This document shows positions 55,159 through 63,747 of a stretch of 64,000 nt of DNA, piece after piece. Position 1 is the first letter of the stretch. Each line of letters starts with the position of its first letter. Under the pieces are notes generated by a model that searched no databases, had not been told where the DNA came from, and saw only the letters and a program-made list of their open reading frames with translations. A program made the translations under genes and the position numbers. This DNA comes from Prochlorococcus sp. AG-402-K21 (GTDB lineage Bacteria; Cyanobacteriota; Cyanobacteriia; PCC-6307; Cyanobiaceae): the NCBI GenBank assembly GCA_003216775.1, contig QCII01000006.1, positions 1 through 64,000 on the forward strand, given 5' to 3'.

Positions 55159-55329
55159 TTACTTATTCCATTGTTTAGAAATAAATTCAAGAAAATCTTT
55201 TAGATCCTCTTCAGGACAATTTGTTTGTTTTTGTAAATCAATGCAAATTTGCTTAATATTTTCAAAGGCCTTTTTTACTATTTCGTTTTTTTCAATAACC
55301 TCAAAATATTCTTGATCAGTAAAAGGCAT
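55159..55329 (-). CDS. Small helical protein, 56 aa
   Basis: Starts MPFTDQEYFEVIEKNEIVKK and contains QICIDLQKQTNCPEEDLKDF. It is soluble, with two cysteines and no membrane helix. The family is unknown. Confidence 0.65.
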   Translation of the reverse strand: MPFTDQEYFEVIEKNEIVKKAFENIKQICIDLQKQTNCPEEDLKDFLEFISKQWNK

Positions 55330-55424
55330 AATATTAGTTTCCTTCTTGAAAATTATTTATTAACCATATTTTATCTACATTGACTTAACAGTAAAGAAGA
55401 AAAAATCTTTTTTCTTAAATTTAG

Positions 55425-55695
55425 CTACCCAATCGATAATGTTTTTTAATACTTTTGGTTACTTCCCATTCGCAGTTAAGTCCAGCAGGAAACTCAACTA
55501 GATCTCCAGCTTTAATCAAGAAATGTCAACGTTTTGGGTACTTATTTTCGCTTGACCTTCAATAATTAAGCAAATTTCCTTATCATCGTAATTCCATTGA
55601 AATTTGCTTGGCTCACATTCCCAAATAGGCCAACTTTTTATTCCATACTGAATTATTACGCTTGCACTACAGGGGGAAGTTATTAGAACTTTCAC
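55425..55695 (-). pseudogene. Cupin_3 (DUF861) protein, frameshifted
   Basis: From a GTG at 55695: VKVLITSPCSASVIIQYGIK, then WPIWECEPSKFQWNYDDKEIC and LIIEGQAKI, then a stop; the next frame gives FLIKAGDLVEFPAGLNCEWE and VTKSIKKHYRLG. Together these are a whole cupin_3 domain (the family's WECxPGxFxWxYxxxE and GDLVxFPAGxxCxW blocks). The break lies at about 55511-55530. Confidence 0.85.
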
Positions 55696-55814
55696 GAGAT
55701 AGTTCGGATGTGTTTTTTCATTTTACAAATAAAATAAATATTTATTTTCGAGAATGTGTATTTCTTTACTGTCTTTTATTTTTTTTCGTTTATCATAAAA
55801 AAAATTTCTAATTT

Positions 55815-55949
55815 ATGGATGAGCTTTCTGTATTGTCAATTTCGCTATCTATAGCTTCTTTAGGAATATTTTTTTTATTTTTCGGTTCAAATGATGATGA
55901 TGATCAAGATGGAGGTAAGTTGATTAAATCATTAGAAAGAATTAATTAA
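55815..55949 (+). CDS. Small membrane protein with DDDDQDGG tail, 44 aa
   Basis: Starts MDELSVLSISLSIASLGIFF, with one helix to about 24, then GSNDDDDQDGGKLIKSLERIN. It shares the acidic Gly-rich segment with the 60-aa protein at 54495. It converges with the next gene, the stops overlapping by four bases. Confidence 0.65.
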   Translation: MDELSVLSISLSIASLGIFFLFFGSNDDDDQDGGKLIKSLERIN

Positions 55950-56068
55950 TTCCAAGTAAATAAAACATTTAATAGAGATTTATAACCTATAAAGCCTGCA
56001 TAAATGCAGCTTAAAAAAATAACATAAACTTCCAATGTGCCGAGTCTTTTTTTCTTTAATGTTTTCAT
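55946..56068 (-). CDS. Small membrane protein, 40 aa
   Basis: Starts MKTLKKKRLGTLEVYVIFLS: a very basic N-terminus, a helix about 12-28, and an aromatic end NVLFTWN. It is tail-to-tail with the 44-aa gene with a four-base overlap. The family is unknown. Confidence 0.6.
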   Translation of the reverse strand: MKTLKKKRLGTLEVYVIFLSCIYAGFIGYKSLLNVLFTWN

Positions 56069-56145
56069 TGTTTTGAGTGTTTATAGGGTAATTTTATTTA
56101 ATTTGATTTTTATTAACATGAGTATTTTTTACATTAACTCAGAGA

Positions 56146-57018
56146 TTAAAGAATTATTAATGTCAAGCCAAAAAATAAAAAACAAGTAAAAAATATTATT
56201 TTTTTGGTAATTTCTCTTTCCTCAGTCTTAGCAAAAAATAAGGAAATTACTGGAGATATGCTTAATAAAGCCCATCCTACTCCTATGGGAAGGGTTTTAA
56301 ACACAACTTGTTGTAGAAATATTCCTACATTTGTTCCAAGAAGTATTGAAATAAAAAATCTTTTTTGTTGTTTTTTGTCTATGTTTTTTAAGAAAAAATT
56401 AATCTTAAATCCTTTTAGACTAATTAAAAAAATTATTGCACCTAATAATCTTATTTCAGTTGTAAGGAAAGGAGATAAATTGCTTTGAAGGAAAACCATC
56501 CTTGATAAAAGACCTCCAAGAACAGCACATAAAACTGATAAAAAAGGAAAAGCAAAAATCTTAAAGTTATTTTTTTCTGAGAAAGAGGAGTTTTCCTCTT
56601 TAAAATCGTTACCTTTTCTGAGAATTATGAATAGCGAAATCGTTATTATAATTATTCCAACCCATGACTTAGTTGTTAAATTTTCATTAATAAAAAATTC
56701 CCCTGATAAAGCTGCCATTAACGGAGAAAGAGTTTCTATAGATAAAGTTTTTCTTGTGCCAATTGTTTGTAGTGACTTTAAATAGAAAGTATCACCTAAA
56801 CCAATACCTATTATTCCACTAATTAGTAGGATAAATATGTTTTTTAATTCAGTTGTAGAACTTAGATTGATAAAAGCAGGTATAAAAATTAAAAAAGCTA
56901 TTATATTTTTTATTAAATTAATATCTATTGATTTATATTTTTGAGTTTGCGAGCGCCAAATAAAGCATGCATATGTCCAAGATGTAGCAGCTCCAAAAGC
57001 AGAAAGGATTCCAATCAA
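56146..57018 (-). CDS. EamA/DMT-family transporter
   Basis: A ten-helix membrane permease of the drug/metabolite transporter superfamily, 290 aa, with two EamA repeats (1-135 and 150-288). Landmarks are the start MIGILSAFGAATSWTYACFIW, the helix-4 GLGDTFYLKSLQTIGTRK, and the second-repeat GTNVGIFLQQVVFKTLPIGVGWALLSISPV. The substrate is not predictable. It is the left neighbour of two small membrane protein genes on the same strand. Confidence 0.9.
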   Translation of the reverse strand: MIGILSAFGAATSWTYACFIWRSQTQKYKSIDINLIKNIIAFLIFIPAFINLSSTTELKNIFILLISGIIGIGLGDTFYLKSLQTIGTRKTLSIETLSPLMAALSGEFFINENLTTKSWVGIIIITISLFIILRKGNDFKEENSSFSEKNNFKIFAFPFLSVLCAVLGGLLSRMVFLQSNLSPFLTTEIRLLGAIIFLISLKGFKINFFLKNIDKKQQKRFFISILLGTNVGIFLQQVVFKTLPIGVGWALLSISPVISLFFAKTEEREITKKIIFFTCFLFFGLTLIIL

Positions 57019-57039
57019 AACGAATAATTTTTAAAAATT

Positions 57040-57138
57040 TTATTTTATAAATTGAGTAAATGCTAAAAAGAATACATAAATAAGAATCAAAATCCCCGGT
57101 AAGTACTGAATTAGTGATTTGAAATTATTTTTTTTCAT
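57040..57138 (-). CDS. Tiny membrane peptide, 32 aa
   Basis: Starts MKKNNFKSLIQYLPGILILI and ends FTQFIK: a single membrane helix with basic ends. It lies between the transporter and the 78-aa gene on the same strand, 19 to 21 bases from each, which is an operon-like spacing. Confidence 0.6.
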   Translation of the reverse strand: MKKNNFKSLIQYLPGILILIYVFFLAFTQFIK

Positions 57139-57157
57139 GTTCCTAAAATAGTTTATT

Positions 57158-57394
57158 TTAAACAGTTTTTTTATTAGTAGGGTACAAACTCTCTAACTTC
57201 TTTCTTCTTTGAACTTTCTCATTAATTCTTTCTTCTTTTTCTTTTTTCTTGATCTCATCATTTATCTTATTTTGTCTATATCCAAACCAAAGTAGAACCC
57301 AAATAACAGAAGTTATTAAAAGAAGAGCAGTATATTGACCAGTCATAGGAAAACTGGCCTCAGAATATTTAACGTAAGAAAATAACAAACTCAT
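57158..57394 (-). CDS. Small membrane protein with charged coiled tail, 78 aa
   Basis: A membrane helix about 20-40 (QYTALLLITSVIWVLLWFGY) and a very charged helical tail (NDEIKKKEKEERINEKVQRR). It is first of a possible three-gene operon with the 32-aa peptide and the transporter. The family is unknown. Confidence 0.7.
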   Translation of the reverse strand: MSLLFSYVKYSEASFPMTGQYTALLLITSVIWVLLWFGYRQNKINDEIKKKEKEERINEKVQRRKKLESLYPTNKKTV

Positions 57395-57579
57395 TTAATT
57401 AACTTAAAGCATAAAAATAACGACTGTGTTGATTTTTCTAGAAATTTAAAAATTAGCGAATCGTAGCTATTTATTATGTAGTTTTAAAGTTTTATATTTA
57501 TTTTTTTATGGTTTTTGGACTAATTTTTCTTTATAACTACTTGCTATTATCAGATTGAAGCATATTAAATAATAAGTTT

Positions 57580-58812
57580 TTGGAACCTTTTGATTTAGCA
57601 GTTGTTGGGGGCGGTGCAGCCGGTTTTATGACAGCAATAACTGCTGCTGAAAATGGAGTAAAAAGAATAATAATTCTTGAAGGAACTTCAAAACTTATGG
57701 AGAAAGTAAGGATTAGTGGAGGGGGAAGATGTAACGTCACTAATGCGACATGGATACCGAATGAACTAATTGAGAATTACCCCAGAGGTGGAATTCAGCT
57801 CTTGGAATCATTTAATCGTTTTGCTGCTGGAGATGTATACGATTGGTTTGAGAAAAAAGGTTTAAAATTAAAAATTGAGGAAGATCTAAGAGTATTCCCA
57901 GTGTCTAATTCTTCTTCAGATGTTATTGATTGTTTGAGAAAAAGTGCTTTATCAAAAAACGTAGAGATAATAACAAAATTTTTTGTAAAAGAAATTGCAA
58001 AAACTCCAGATAATATATTCAATATTTTTAGTCTTAAAAAAGCAAAGGTAACTGCAAAAAATATTATTCTTTCAACTGGAGGTAATCCAAGCGGATATAA
58101 ATTAGCTCAAAATCTTGGACACACCATTGTTAAAACTGTACCATCGCTTTTTACTTTTTCCACAAAAGAACCAAATTTGGATGAATGTAGTGGGGTATCG
58201 ATAAGGGGCATAGATATAGAAATTAATTTAAACAATAAAAATTTTCAAAATAGAGGCGATTTACTAATAACGCATTGGGGGTTTAGTGGGCCAGCAGTAT
58301 TAAAACTTTCATCAATTGCAGCAAGGGAACTTTATAGCCAAAAATATAAATTTAATTTAATCATTAAATGGTCTTCTTTAAGTTATGAGGAGTTAAAAGA
58401 AAAAATTAATTATTTAAGATTAAATAAAGGCAAGGTGAATCTTATTAATAGTAGACCTGTTCCACTATTAACAAAAAGATTATGGATTTTTTTATTAAAG
58501 AAAATAGGTATTGATAAAGAGAAAAAGTGGGCTTATTTACTGGCGGATGAAAGAGAGAAAATGATAAATATTCTAATGAGGGATAAATATATAATTTCGG
58601 GCAAAGGTCCATTTGGAGAGGAATTTGTTACTTCAGGAGGCGTAAAAATTAATGAGGTTAATTTTAAAAGTATGGAGAGCTTAATTTGTCCAGGGTTATT
58701 TTTTTCTGGAGAAGTTTTGGATGTTGATGGTATCACTGGTGGATTTAATTTTCAACATTGTTGGACAAGTGGATGGATCGCTGGGATGGCAGTCTCAAAG
58801 TTAAATCATTAA
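57580..58812 (+). CDS. NAD(P)/FAD-dependent oxidoreductase, HI0933/BaiN-like
   Basis: A flavoprotein of 410 aa. The N-terminal FAD-binding motif is VVGGGAAGFMTAITAAENG. The HI0933 family blocks are KVRISGGGRCNVTNA, LITHWGFSGPAVLKLS and GEVLDVDGITGGFNFQHCWTSGWIAG. The start is TTG. The physiological substrate is unknown for most members. It marks the return to dense core-type genes. Confidence 0.93.
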   Translation: MEPFDLAVVGGGAAGFMTAITAAENGVKRIIILEGTSKLMEKVRISGGGRCNVTNATWIPNELIENYPRGGIQLLESFNRFAAGDVYDWFEKKGLKLKIEEDLRVFPVSNSSSDVIDCLRKSALSKNVEIITKFFVKEIAKTPDNIFNIFSLKKAKVTAKNIILSTGGNPSGYKLAQNLGHTIVKTVPSLFTFSTKEPNLDECSGVSIRGIDIEINLNNKNFQNRGDLLITHWGFSGPAVLKLSSIAARELYSQKYKFNLIIKWSSLSYEELKEKINYLRLNKGKVNLINSRPVPLLTKRLWIFLLKKIGIDKEKKWAYLLADEREKMINILMRDKYIISGKGPFGEEFVTSGGVKINEVNFKSMESLICPGLFFSGEVLDVDGITGGFNFQHCWTSGWIAGMAVSKLNH

Positions 58813-58914
58813 GTAACAAATCAATAAGTTTATCTTTTTTTTATTAAGTATTAGACGGAAAAAGTTTTTTGAAGAAACTTTAATTTTAAAGTTTTTAATT
58901 ATTGGTGAAGATTA

Positions 58915-59664
58915 ATGCAGAATCTTGTATCAAAAAAAGAAGAAGAGGAAAGAAGATTAAAAGCTTTAGCAGAATATAGGATTTTGGGAACCAAGCCAGA
59001 ATCCTGTTACGACGATATTACAAAAATTGCTGCTACAACCTGTAATGTGCCTATTTCTTTAATGACTTTGGTAGACAAAGATAAACAATGGTTTAAATCC
59101 AAAGTAGGACTTCAAATATCAGAAACTAAAAGAGATTGGTCTTTTTGTACCCATGCAATAAAAGAAAATAGTCCATTAATTATTCATGATGCTTTCCAAG
59201 ATGAAAGATTTATAAATAATCCATTGGTAACTGGAGATCCAAAGATTCGTTTTTATGCAGGTTTCCCCCTTAGAAATACTGATGGTAATAAGCTTGGAAC
59301 TCTTTGCGTAATAGACAGAAAGCCAGGAAATCTAACTACACAACAATTTAATATTATGGAATTATTATCCAAGCAAATAGTTTCATTTTTAGAGCTTAGA
59401 AAAAAGTCATTAAACTTGCTAGATGCATTGTCTAATTTGCATAAACAGGAAGGTATTTTATCTGTATGTTCATATTGCAGAGAAGTGAAAAATAAGGAGG
59501 GCGATTGGATGCATTTAGAAAAATATCTTTCGAAAATTAGTGATATTAGATTCAGTCATGGGGTTTGTGATAATTGTATGGAAAAACATTTCCCAGATGT
59601 AATCGAAGTATGGAATAAAAAGGATTTTTTTGAAGATGGTCAAAAAAGGTTTTTAGAGTCCTAG
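58915..59664 (+). CDS. GAF-domain protein with C-terminal CxxC pairs
   Basis: A 249-aa likely cytosolic sensor. The GAF domain is at about 20-165 (DITKIAATTCNVPISLMTLVD, WSFCTHAI, DAFQDERFINNPLV, FYAGFPLRN, GTLCVID). A C-terminal segment (about 185-235) has CSYCREVKNKEGDWMHLEKY and GVCDNCMEKHFPDV, two CxxC pairs that would bind zinc or iron. This ending also occurs behind receiver domains in other bacteria. No output domain is present, so it probably acts by protein contact. The ligand is unknown. Confidence 0.9.
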   Translation: MQNLVSKKEEEERRLKALAEYRILGTKPESCYDDITKIAATTCNVPISLMTLVDKDKQWFKSKVGLQISETKRDWSFCTHAIKENSPLIIHDAFQDERFINNPLVTGDPKIRFYAGFPLRNTDGNKLGTLCVIDRKPGNLTTQQFNIMELLSKQIVSFLELRKKSLNLLDALSNLHKQEGILSVCSYCREVKNKEGDWMHLEKYLSKISDIRFSHGVCDNCMEKHFPDVIEVWNKKDFFEDGQKRFLES

Positions 59665-59752
59665 ATTCAATACCTAGCTTTTTATTATTTAATCTATTAT
59701 CTAAACAAATTCTTTATTTGGTAGTTAGTATTGTATAAATTTTGACTAGAAA

Positions 59753-60238
59753 ATGTTATCAGGAACTTTATTAACAGGGGAAATTGCTAAAAGTGCATTA
59801 GTAGCATATGTTCATTATTTAGGAATTATATTGTGTTTTGGGTCTCTTTTGTTTGAAAGATTGACTCTCAAAGTAACTCTTAATAGAAATGAGACGATCT
59901 CAATGATAATTGCAGATGTGGTTTATGGTTTAGCAGGAGTTGCAATATTAGTTACTGGGATTTTGCGTGTTAAATACTTTGGTCAAGGAGGTGATTTCTA
60001 TACAAGTAATCCTGTGTTTTGGATAAAGGTTTCTCTTTACATTTTGGTCGGATTACTTTCTTTATACCCAACAACAACCTATATCTTATGGGCCATTCCA
60101 TTAAGTAAGAATAAATTACCTGAAATTTCAGAAAACCTAGTTAAGAGGTTTAGATTGATCATTACCACAGAATTAGTTGGCTTTGCAACAATACCTTTAT
60201 TAGCAACTCTTATGGCTAGAGGTGTAGGTTTAGGTTGA
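59753..60238 (+). CDS. DUF2214 family membrane protein
   Basis: A 161-aa protein with four membrane helices (about 15-35, 48-72, 86-112, 135-158). The family features are AYVHYLGIILCFGSLLFERLTLK and IADVVYGLAGVAILVTGILRVKYFGQG. The function is unknown. Its stop overlaps the TTG start of the next gene by four bases, so the two are coupled. Confidence 0.88.
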   Translation: MLSGTLLTGEIAKSALVAYVHYLGIILCFGSLLFERLTLKVTLNRNETISMIIADVVYGLAGVAILVTGILRVKYFGQGGDFYTSNPVFWIKVSLYILVGLLSLYPTTTYILWAIPLSKNKLPEISENLVKRFRLIITTELVGFATIPLLATLMARGVGLG

Positions 60239-60771
60239 AAAATTTATTTCTAGAAAGAAATTGTTCAATAAGTGCTAACAAACTATATAGATGGAGTTTA
60301 AGTTATAAGATTTCTAAATCAACAAAGGAAATTATTTTTATTGGTTTAAATCCATCGCTATCTGATGAATTTTTCTTAGATAATACAACAAAAAAGATAA
60401 TCAAAATTTCGAAAAACAATAATTATGGCAAATTAAAATTAATCAATCTATTTGCTCTTATTTCAAGCAAACCAGAAAAACTTTTTAATCATAAAAACCC
60501 TGTGGGTTATCTAAACAATAATCATATTTATAAAAACTTAAAAGAATGGTCTGAAAATAAAAATTGTGATTTATGGTTAGGTTGGGGTAACAAAGGGAAA
60601 TTTCTAAATAGAAATCAAAGAATATCAAAAAAAATAATGCAATATAACTCAATTAGGAAAAATAATTTTGATAATCCTCTTGGACCGCTTTTAATTAAGA
60701 AAACAATCAAAGATAATCCAATACATCCTCTATACTGTTCTGATAATTCCATCCTCCAATCTTATTTTTAG
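60235..60771 (+). CDS. DUF1643 family protein
   Basis: A 178-aa protein with the domain marks FIGLNPSLSDEFFLDNTTKKI, LKLINLFALISSKPEKL and LWLGWGNKG, typical of DUF1643 (a predicted nucleoside/nucleic-acid-related fold of unknown activity). The TTG start overlaps the DUF2214 stop. It is very Lys/Asn-rich. Confidence 0.85.
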   Translation: MKNLFLERNCSISANKLYRWSLSYKISKSTKEIIFIGLNPSLSDEFFLDNTTKKIIKISKNNNYGKLKLINLFALISSKPEKLFNHKNPVGYLNNNHIYKNLKEWSENKNCDLWLGWGNKGKFLNRNQRISKKIMQYNSIRKNNFDNPLGPLLIKKTIKDNPIHPLYCSDNSILQSYF

Positions 60772-60853
60772 GTAGTAAAGCTCAAATGCAAACCAGTATT
60801 TTTAGCTATTCCGTATAATATGTGTTAATTTCTAGTTGTTAAGTTAACTTTAT

Positions 60854-60982
60854 ATGAAAATTTCAAAGCAATTAAATAAACTAAAAAACTTGAATGTTGA
60901 GGCAGAAAAATGTTCTACAAGAGAACAAGCAAAAAAAATAATTAATAAAGCAAATAAAGCACAAAGTAAAATTAACAAATAA
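60854..60982 (+). CDS. Small basic protein, 42 aa
   Basis: Starts MKISKQLNKLKNLNVEAEKC and ends KAQSKINK. It is Lys/Asn-rich and helical with one Cys, in 5'-to-3' order with its neighbours. It could bind nucleic acid. The family is unknown. Confidence 0.6.
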   Translation: MKISKQLNKLKNLNVEAEKCSTREQAKKIINKANKAQSKINK

Positions 60983-61069
60983 ATAAAAAGTAATTTCCCT
61001 TATTCGTAATTTATAATTTTCAAAAATCGTTAATTTACACAAATACACCATATTTAGTTCTTAGTATTT

Positions 61070-61801
61070 ATGTCTTTGAAAATAATTAAAATAAGGAAAT
61101 CGCACGAAAGATTTAGATCAAATAGAGCATGGCTTAATTCGATGCATTCATTTTCTTTCGCAGAGCATAGAGATCCAAGATGGGATAATTTTGGAAAAAT
61201 AAGAGTTATAAACGAAGATATTATTTCTCCTAATGCAGGATTTAATACACATTCTCATGCAAATATGGAAATAATTACTGTAGTAACAAAAGGAGCAATA
61301 ACTCATAGAGATTCGTTAAACAACCTTGGAAAAATTTACAAAGATGAAGTGCAAGTTATGTCTGCAGGTACTGGTATCTCTCATAGCGAGAAGAATGAAG
61401 AAAGTGAGAACTGTAAGTTGTTCCAGATTTGGATATACCCTCAAAAAGAAAATATCAAACCTCGATATGATCAAATTTCATTAAATGATAAGTTGTGGGA
61501 CAATCTTATTTTTAATTACAAAAACGGTCAAAATAATAAGCTTTTTCTAAATCAAGATATCTCTTTATGGCGTTGTAAATATAAACCTATTAAAGAAAAA
61601 AAATTGCCATTAAAAATCGATAAATATAATTGGATACAAATAATAGAAGGTAATCTTTTATTAAAAAGTAAAGACTCTAATTCAAATTTATGTATCGAAT
61701 CTGGAGATGGCCTGGGATTTGAAGTTAATAATTATGATGATGTCTTTATAGATACTGAAAAAGAGCTAGATTTTCTTTTATTTTCGATGCCTTCCTTATA
61801 G
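61070..61801 (+). CDS. Pirin family protein
   Basis: A bicupin of 243 aa. Metal-binding residues are visible in FNTHSHANMEIITVV and AGTGISHSEKNEE, and the family start SHERFRSNRAWLNSMHSFSF is present. Some pirins have quercetinase activity; here the role is unknown. It converges with the 104-aa gene. Confidence 0.92.
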   Translation: MSLKIIKIRKSHERFRSNRAWLNSMHSFSFAEHRDPRWDNFGKIRVINEDIISPNAGFNTHSHANMEIITVVTKGAITHRDSLNNLGKIYKDEVQVMSAGTGISHSEKNEESENCKLFQIWIYPQKENIKPRYDQISLNDKLWDNLIFNYKNGQNNKLFLNQDISLWRCKYKPIKEKKLPLKIDKYNWIQIIEGNLLLKSKDSNSNLCIESGDGLGFEVNNYDDVFIDTEKELDFLLFSMPSL

Positions 61802-61815
61802 TTTATCTGTTACTA

Positions 61816-62130
61816 TTACCCATCAACTCCTTTATTAAATGCATTTAGGGCTTGCAAAGCCATATTAAGGTGAACTTCCATAGCACCAAGAGCAATTAAA
61901 GAATTTGGTGATTTATCTTTTAGTAAATTTTCTTTTCTTTTTGATAACTCATTAACTACTTTTTTGGTTGAAACTTCCCAATTGTTTATTAACTCCTCAA
62001 ATTCTCTTTTTTCGGGGCTTTCTATTTCTGCTAATTCATCAGAAAAATGAGAATCTTTCTGTGCCTTAAGCATTAAGTGACTTAATTTTTTATGACTTAT
62101 TGCTTGAGGTAAATTGTTAGATTCACTCAT
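61816..62130 (-). CDS. Hypothetical protein, 104 aa
   Basis: Starts MSESNNLPQAISHKKLSHLM. It is soluble, charged and helical (EKREFEELINNWEVSTKKVV), ending with ALGAMEVHLNMALQALNAFN. No named family is certain; the conserved-looking C-terminal stretch suggests a cyanobacterial DUF. It lies downstream of murD on the same strand, with a GC-rich hairpin in the 86-base gap. Confidence 0.7.
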   Translation of the reverse strand: MSESNNLPQAISHKKLSHLMLKAQKDSHFSDELAEIESPEKREFEELINNWEVSTKKVVNELSKRKENLLKDKSPNSLIALGAMEVHLNMALQALNAFNKGVDG

Positions 62131-62189
62131 TGCTAGTAGTTAATTTATAGTCAAAATCTAACTAATTAAGTGAATATTTGCTAGGGGGG

Positions 62190-62211
62190 AGGCGGTTGTA
62201 ATGACCGACCT
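62190..62211. other. GC-rich hairpin between murD and the next gene
   Basis: AGGCGGT (62190-62196) pairs with ACCG-A-CCT (62204-62211) with one bulged A, around a seven-base loop. A run of six G lies just before it. No run of T follows on either strand, so it is not a simple terminator. Such GC content is out of place here. It is a candidate for a short RNA or a leader of the 61816-62130 gene. Confidence 0.45.
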
Positions 62212-62216
62212 GAAAA

Positions 62217-63647
62217 TTACGAAATGATATTTGAACAAAAAATGGATTTATTAACCTCAATTTTTTCACTTATTAGTTTCTTGAAATAATCTCCACGCTC
62301 TTCATAATTTTTAAATTGATCAAAACTAGAGCATGAAGGTGAGAATAATAATGTTCCAACCCTATTATTTTGTAAATAATCAAAAACAAAATTTAAAAGG
62401 TCTTTTAGTTCTGAAAATTCAAAAATATTTTTTTTAAATCCCTCATTAATAAGCGCCATTTTTAGGACTTTTGAGCTTTCTCCAAAAAGGAAAACACATT
62501 TTACTTTTTTCTTTAAAACTTTTATCCACTCACTATATTCATTACCTTTTAATCTACCCCCAGCAATAATAATTATTTGACCTTCAATTGAACTTATTCC
62601 TGCAATAGATGAATCAAAATTTGTAGCTTTACTATCATTAATTATTTCTAGATCATTATTTTTATAAATTGTTTCCATTCTATGAGGTAATTGTTTGTAA
62701 TTAGATAAAGAATCTTTAATCTTCTTTCCAGATAATCCAACTTTTCTTGCTGCTGCTATTACCAATAAAAGATTTTGAAGATTATGCATTCCTTTTAAAG
62801 AAAAATGTTCAAGTTTGAATAGCCTCTTTCCTCTCTCAACAATGTATGCTTGATTATCTATCCAATAATCGCACTGAATAAAATTTGATTTATCAAAACT
62901 AGTTGTTATCCAAACCCCTCTTGATAGTGAACTGTATTGATCTCTTAGGTTTTTATCGTCATAATTATAAATTCTAAAATCTGATTTTTCTAGCAAGCTT
63001 TTTTTAATGTTGAAATAGTTTTCAAGTGTTTTATGTCTTTCAAGATGATCTTCTGTGAAGGTTGTCCATATTCCAATATTAGGTTTTACTTCTGGAGATA
63101 TTTCTATTTGATAACTGCTTAATTCAGCTACAACCCAATCGATTTTTTCATGTTTTTTGGAGTGAGCATATTTACACAAAGGTGTACCAATATTTCCAGC
63201 AAAAGGAGCATATAATCCAGCATCACAGAGTATATGGCTTAGTAGATGAGTAACAGTAGTCTTGCCATTAGTGCCAGTAATACCTATCCAATTTGTGTCT
63301 TTTAAAATTTCCCATGCAACATTAATTTCTCCAATTACTTTAATTCCCTTTTTTTTTAATTCAATAATAGTTATATGGTCATAAGGTATTGATGGACTTA
63401 CAACAACAGATTCGATCTCTTTCACAAAAGGTTGAATTTCTTCAAATACAAATTCTTTATTCAGAGAAACTAGTATATTAAGTTCTTCTAATTTTGTTTT
63501 TCTTTCTAAGAATTCTATCCCATCTTTACTTTCCCAAACAATTACTCTCTTATTGATGCTTCTCAAGTACTTGGCAGACCAAAATCCAGATTTACCTAAT
63601 CCAATTACAAGATTAATATTTCCTTTACTAGAATGATTATCTATCAT
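62217..63647 (-). CDS. murD: UDP-N-acetylmuramoylalanine--D-glutamate ligase
   Basis: Adds D-Glu to UDP-MurNAc-L-Ala in the cytosol. It has 476 aa from the ATG at 63647 ([21 protein letters not shown]); a longer frame opens at 63695. It has an N-terminal Rossmann motif [13 protein letters not shown], the ATP loop [15 protein letters not shown] (122-136), the centre [20 protein letters not shown] with the catalytic His, and the C-domain [11 protein letters not shown]. It is complete. Confidence 0.97.
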   Translation of the reverse strand: MIDNHSSKGNINLVIGLGKSGFWSAKYLRSINKRVIVWESKDGIEFLERKTKLEELNILVSLNKEFVFEEIQPFVKEIESVVVSPSIPYDHITIIELKKKGIKVIGEINVAWEILKDTNWIGITGTNGKTTVTHLLSHILCDAGLYAPFAGNIGTPLCKYAHSKKHEKIDWVVAELSSYQIEISPEVKPNIGIWTTFTEDHLERHKTLENYFNIKKSLLEKSDFRIYNYDDKNLRDQYSSLSRGVWITTSFDKSNFIQCDYWIDNQAYIVERGKRLFKLEHFSLKGMHNLQNLLLVIAAARKVGLSGKKIKDSLSNYKQLPHRMETIYKNNDLEIINDSKATNFDSSIAGISSIEGQIIIIAGGRLKGNEYSEWIKVLKKKVKCVFLFGESSKVLKMALINEGFKKNIFEFSELKDLLNFVFDYLQNNRVGTLLFSPSCSSFDQFKNYEERGDYFKKLISEKIEVNKSIFCSNIIS

Positions 63648-63747
63648 TAATTTTATAATTGCATTTATATTAATTGTGTTTAAGGGGTAATTCAATCATG
63701 AGATCTTTCTTCAGTATTTATAGTATTTGCCAAAGACAAGTTAACTA

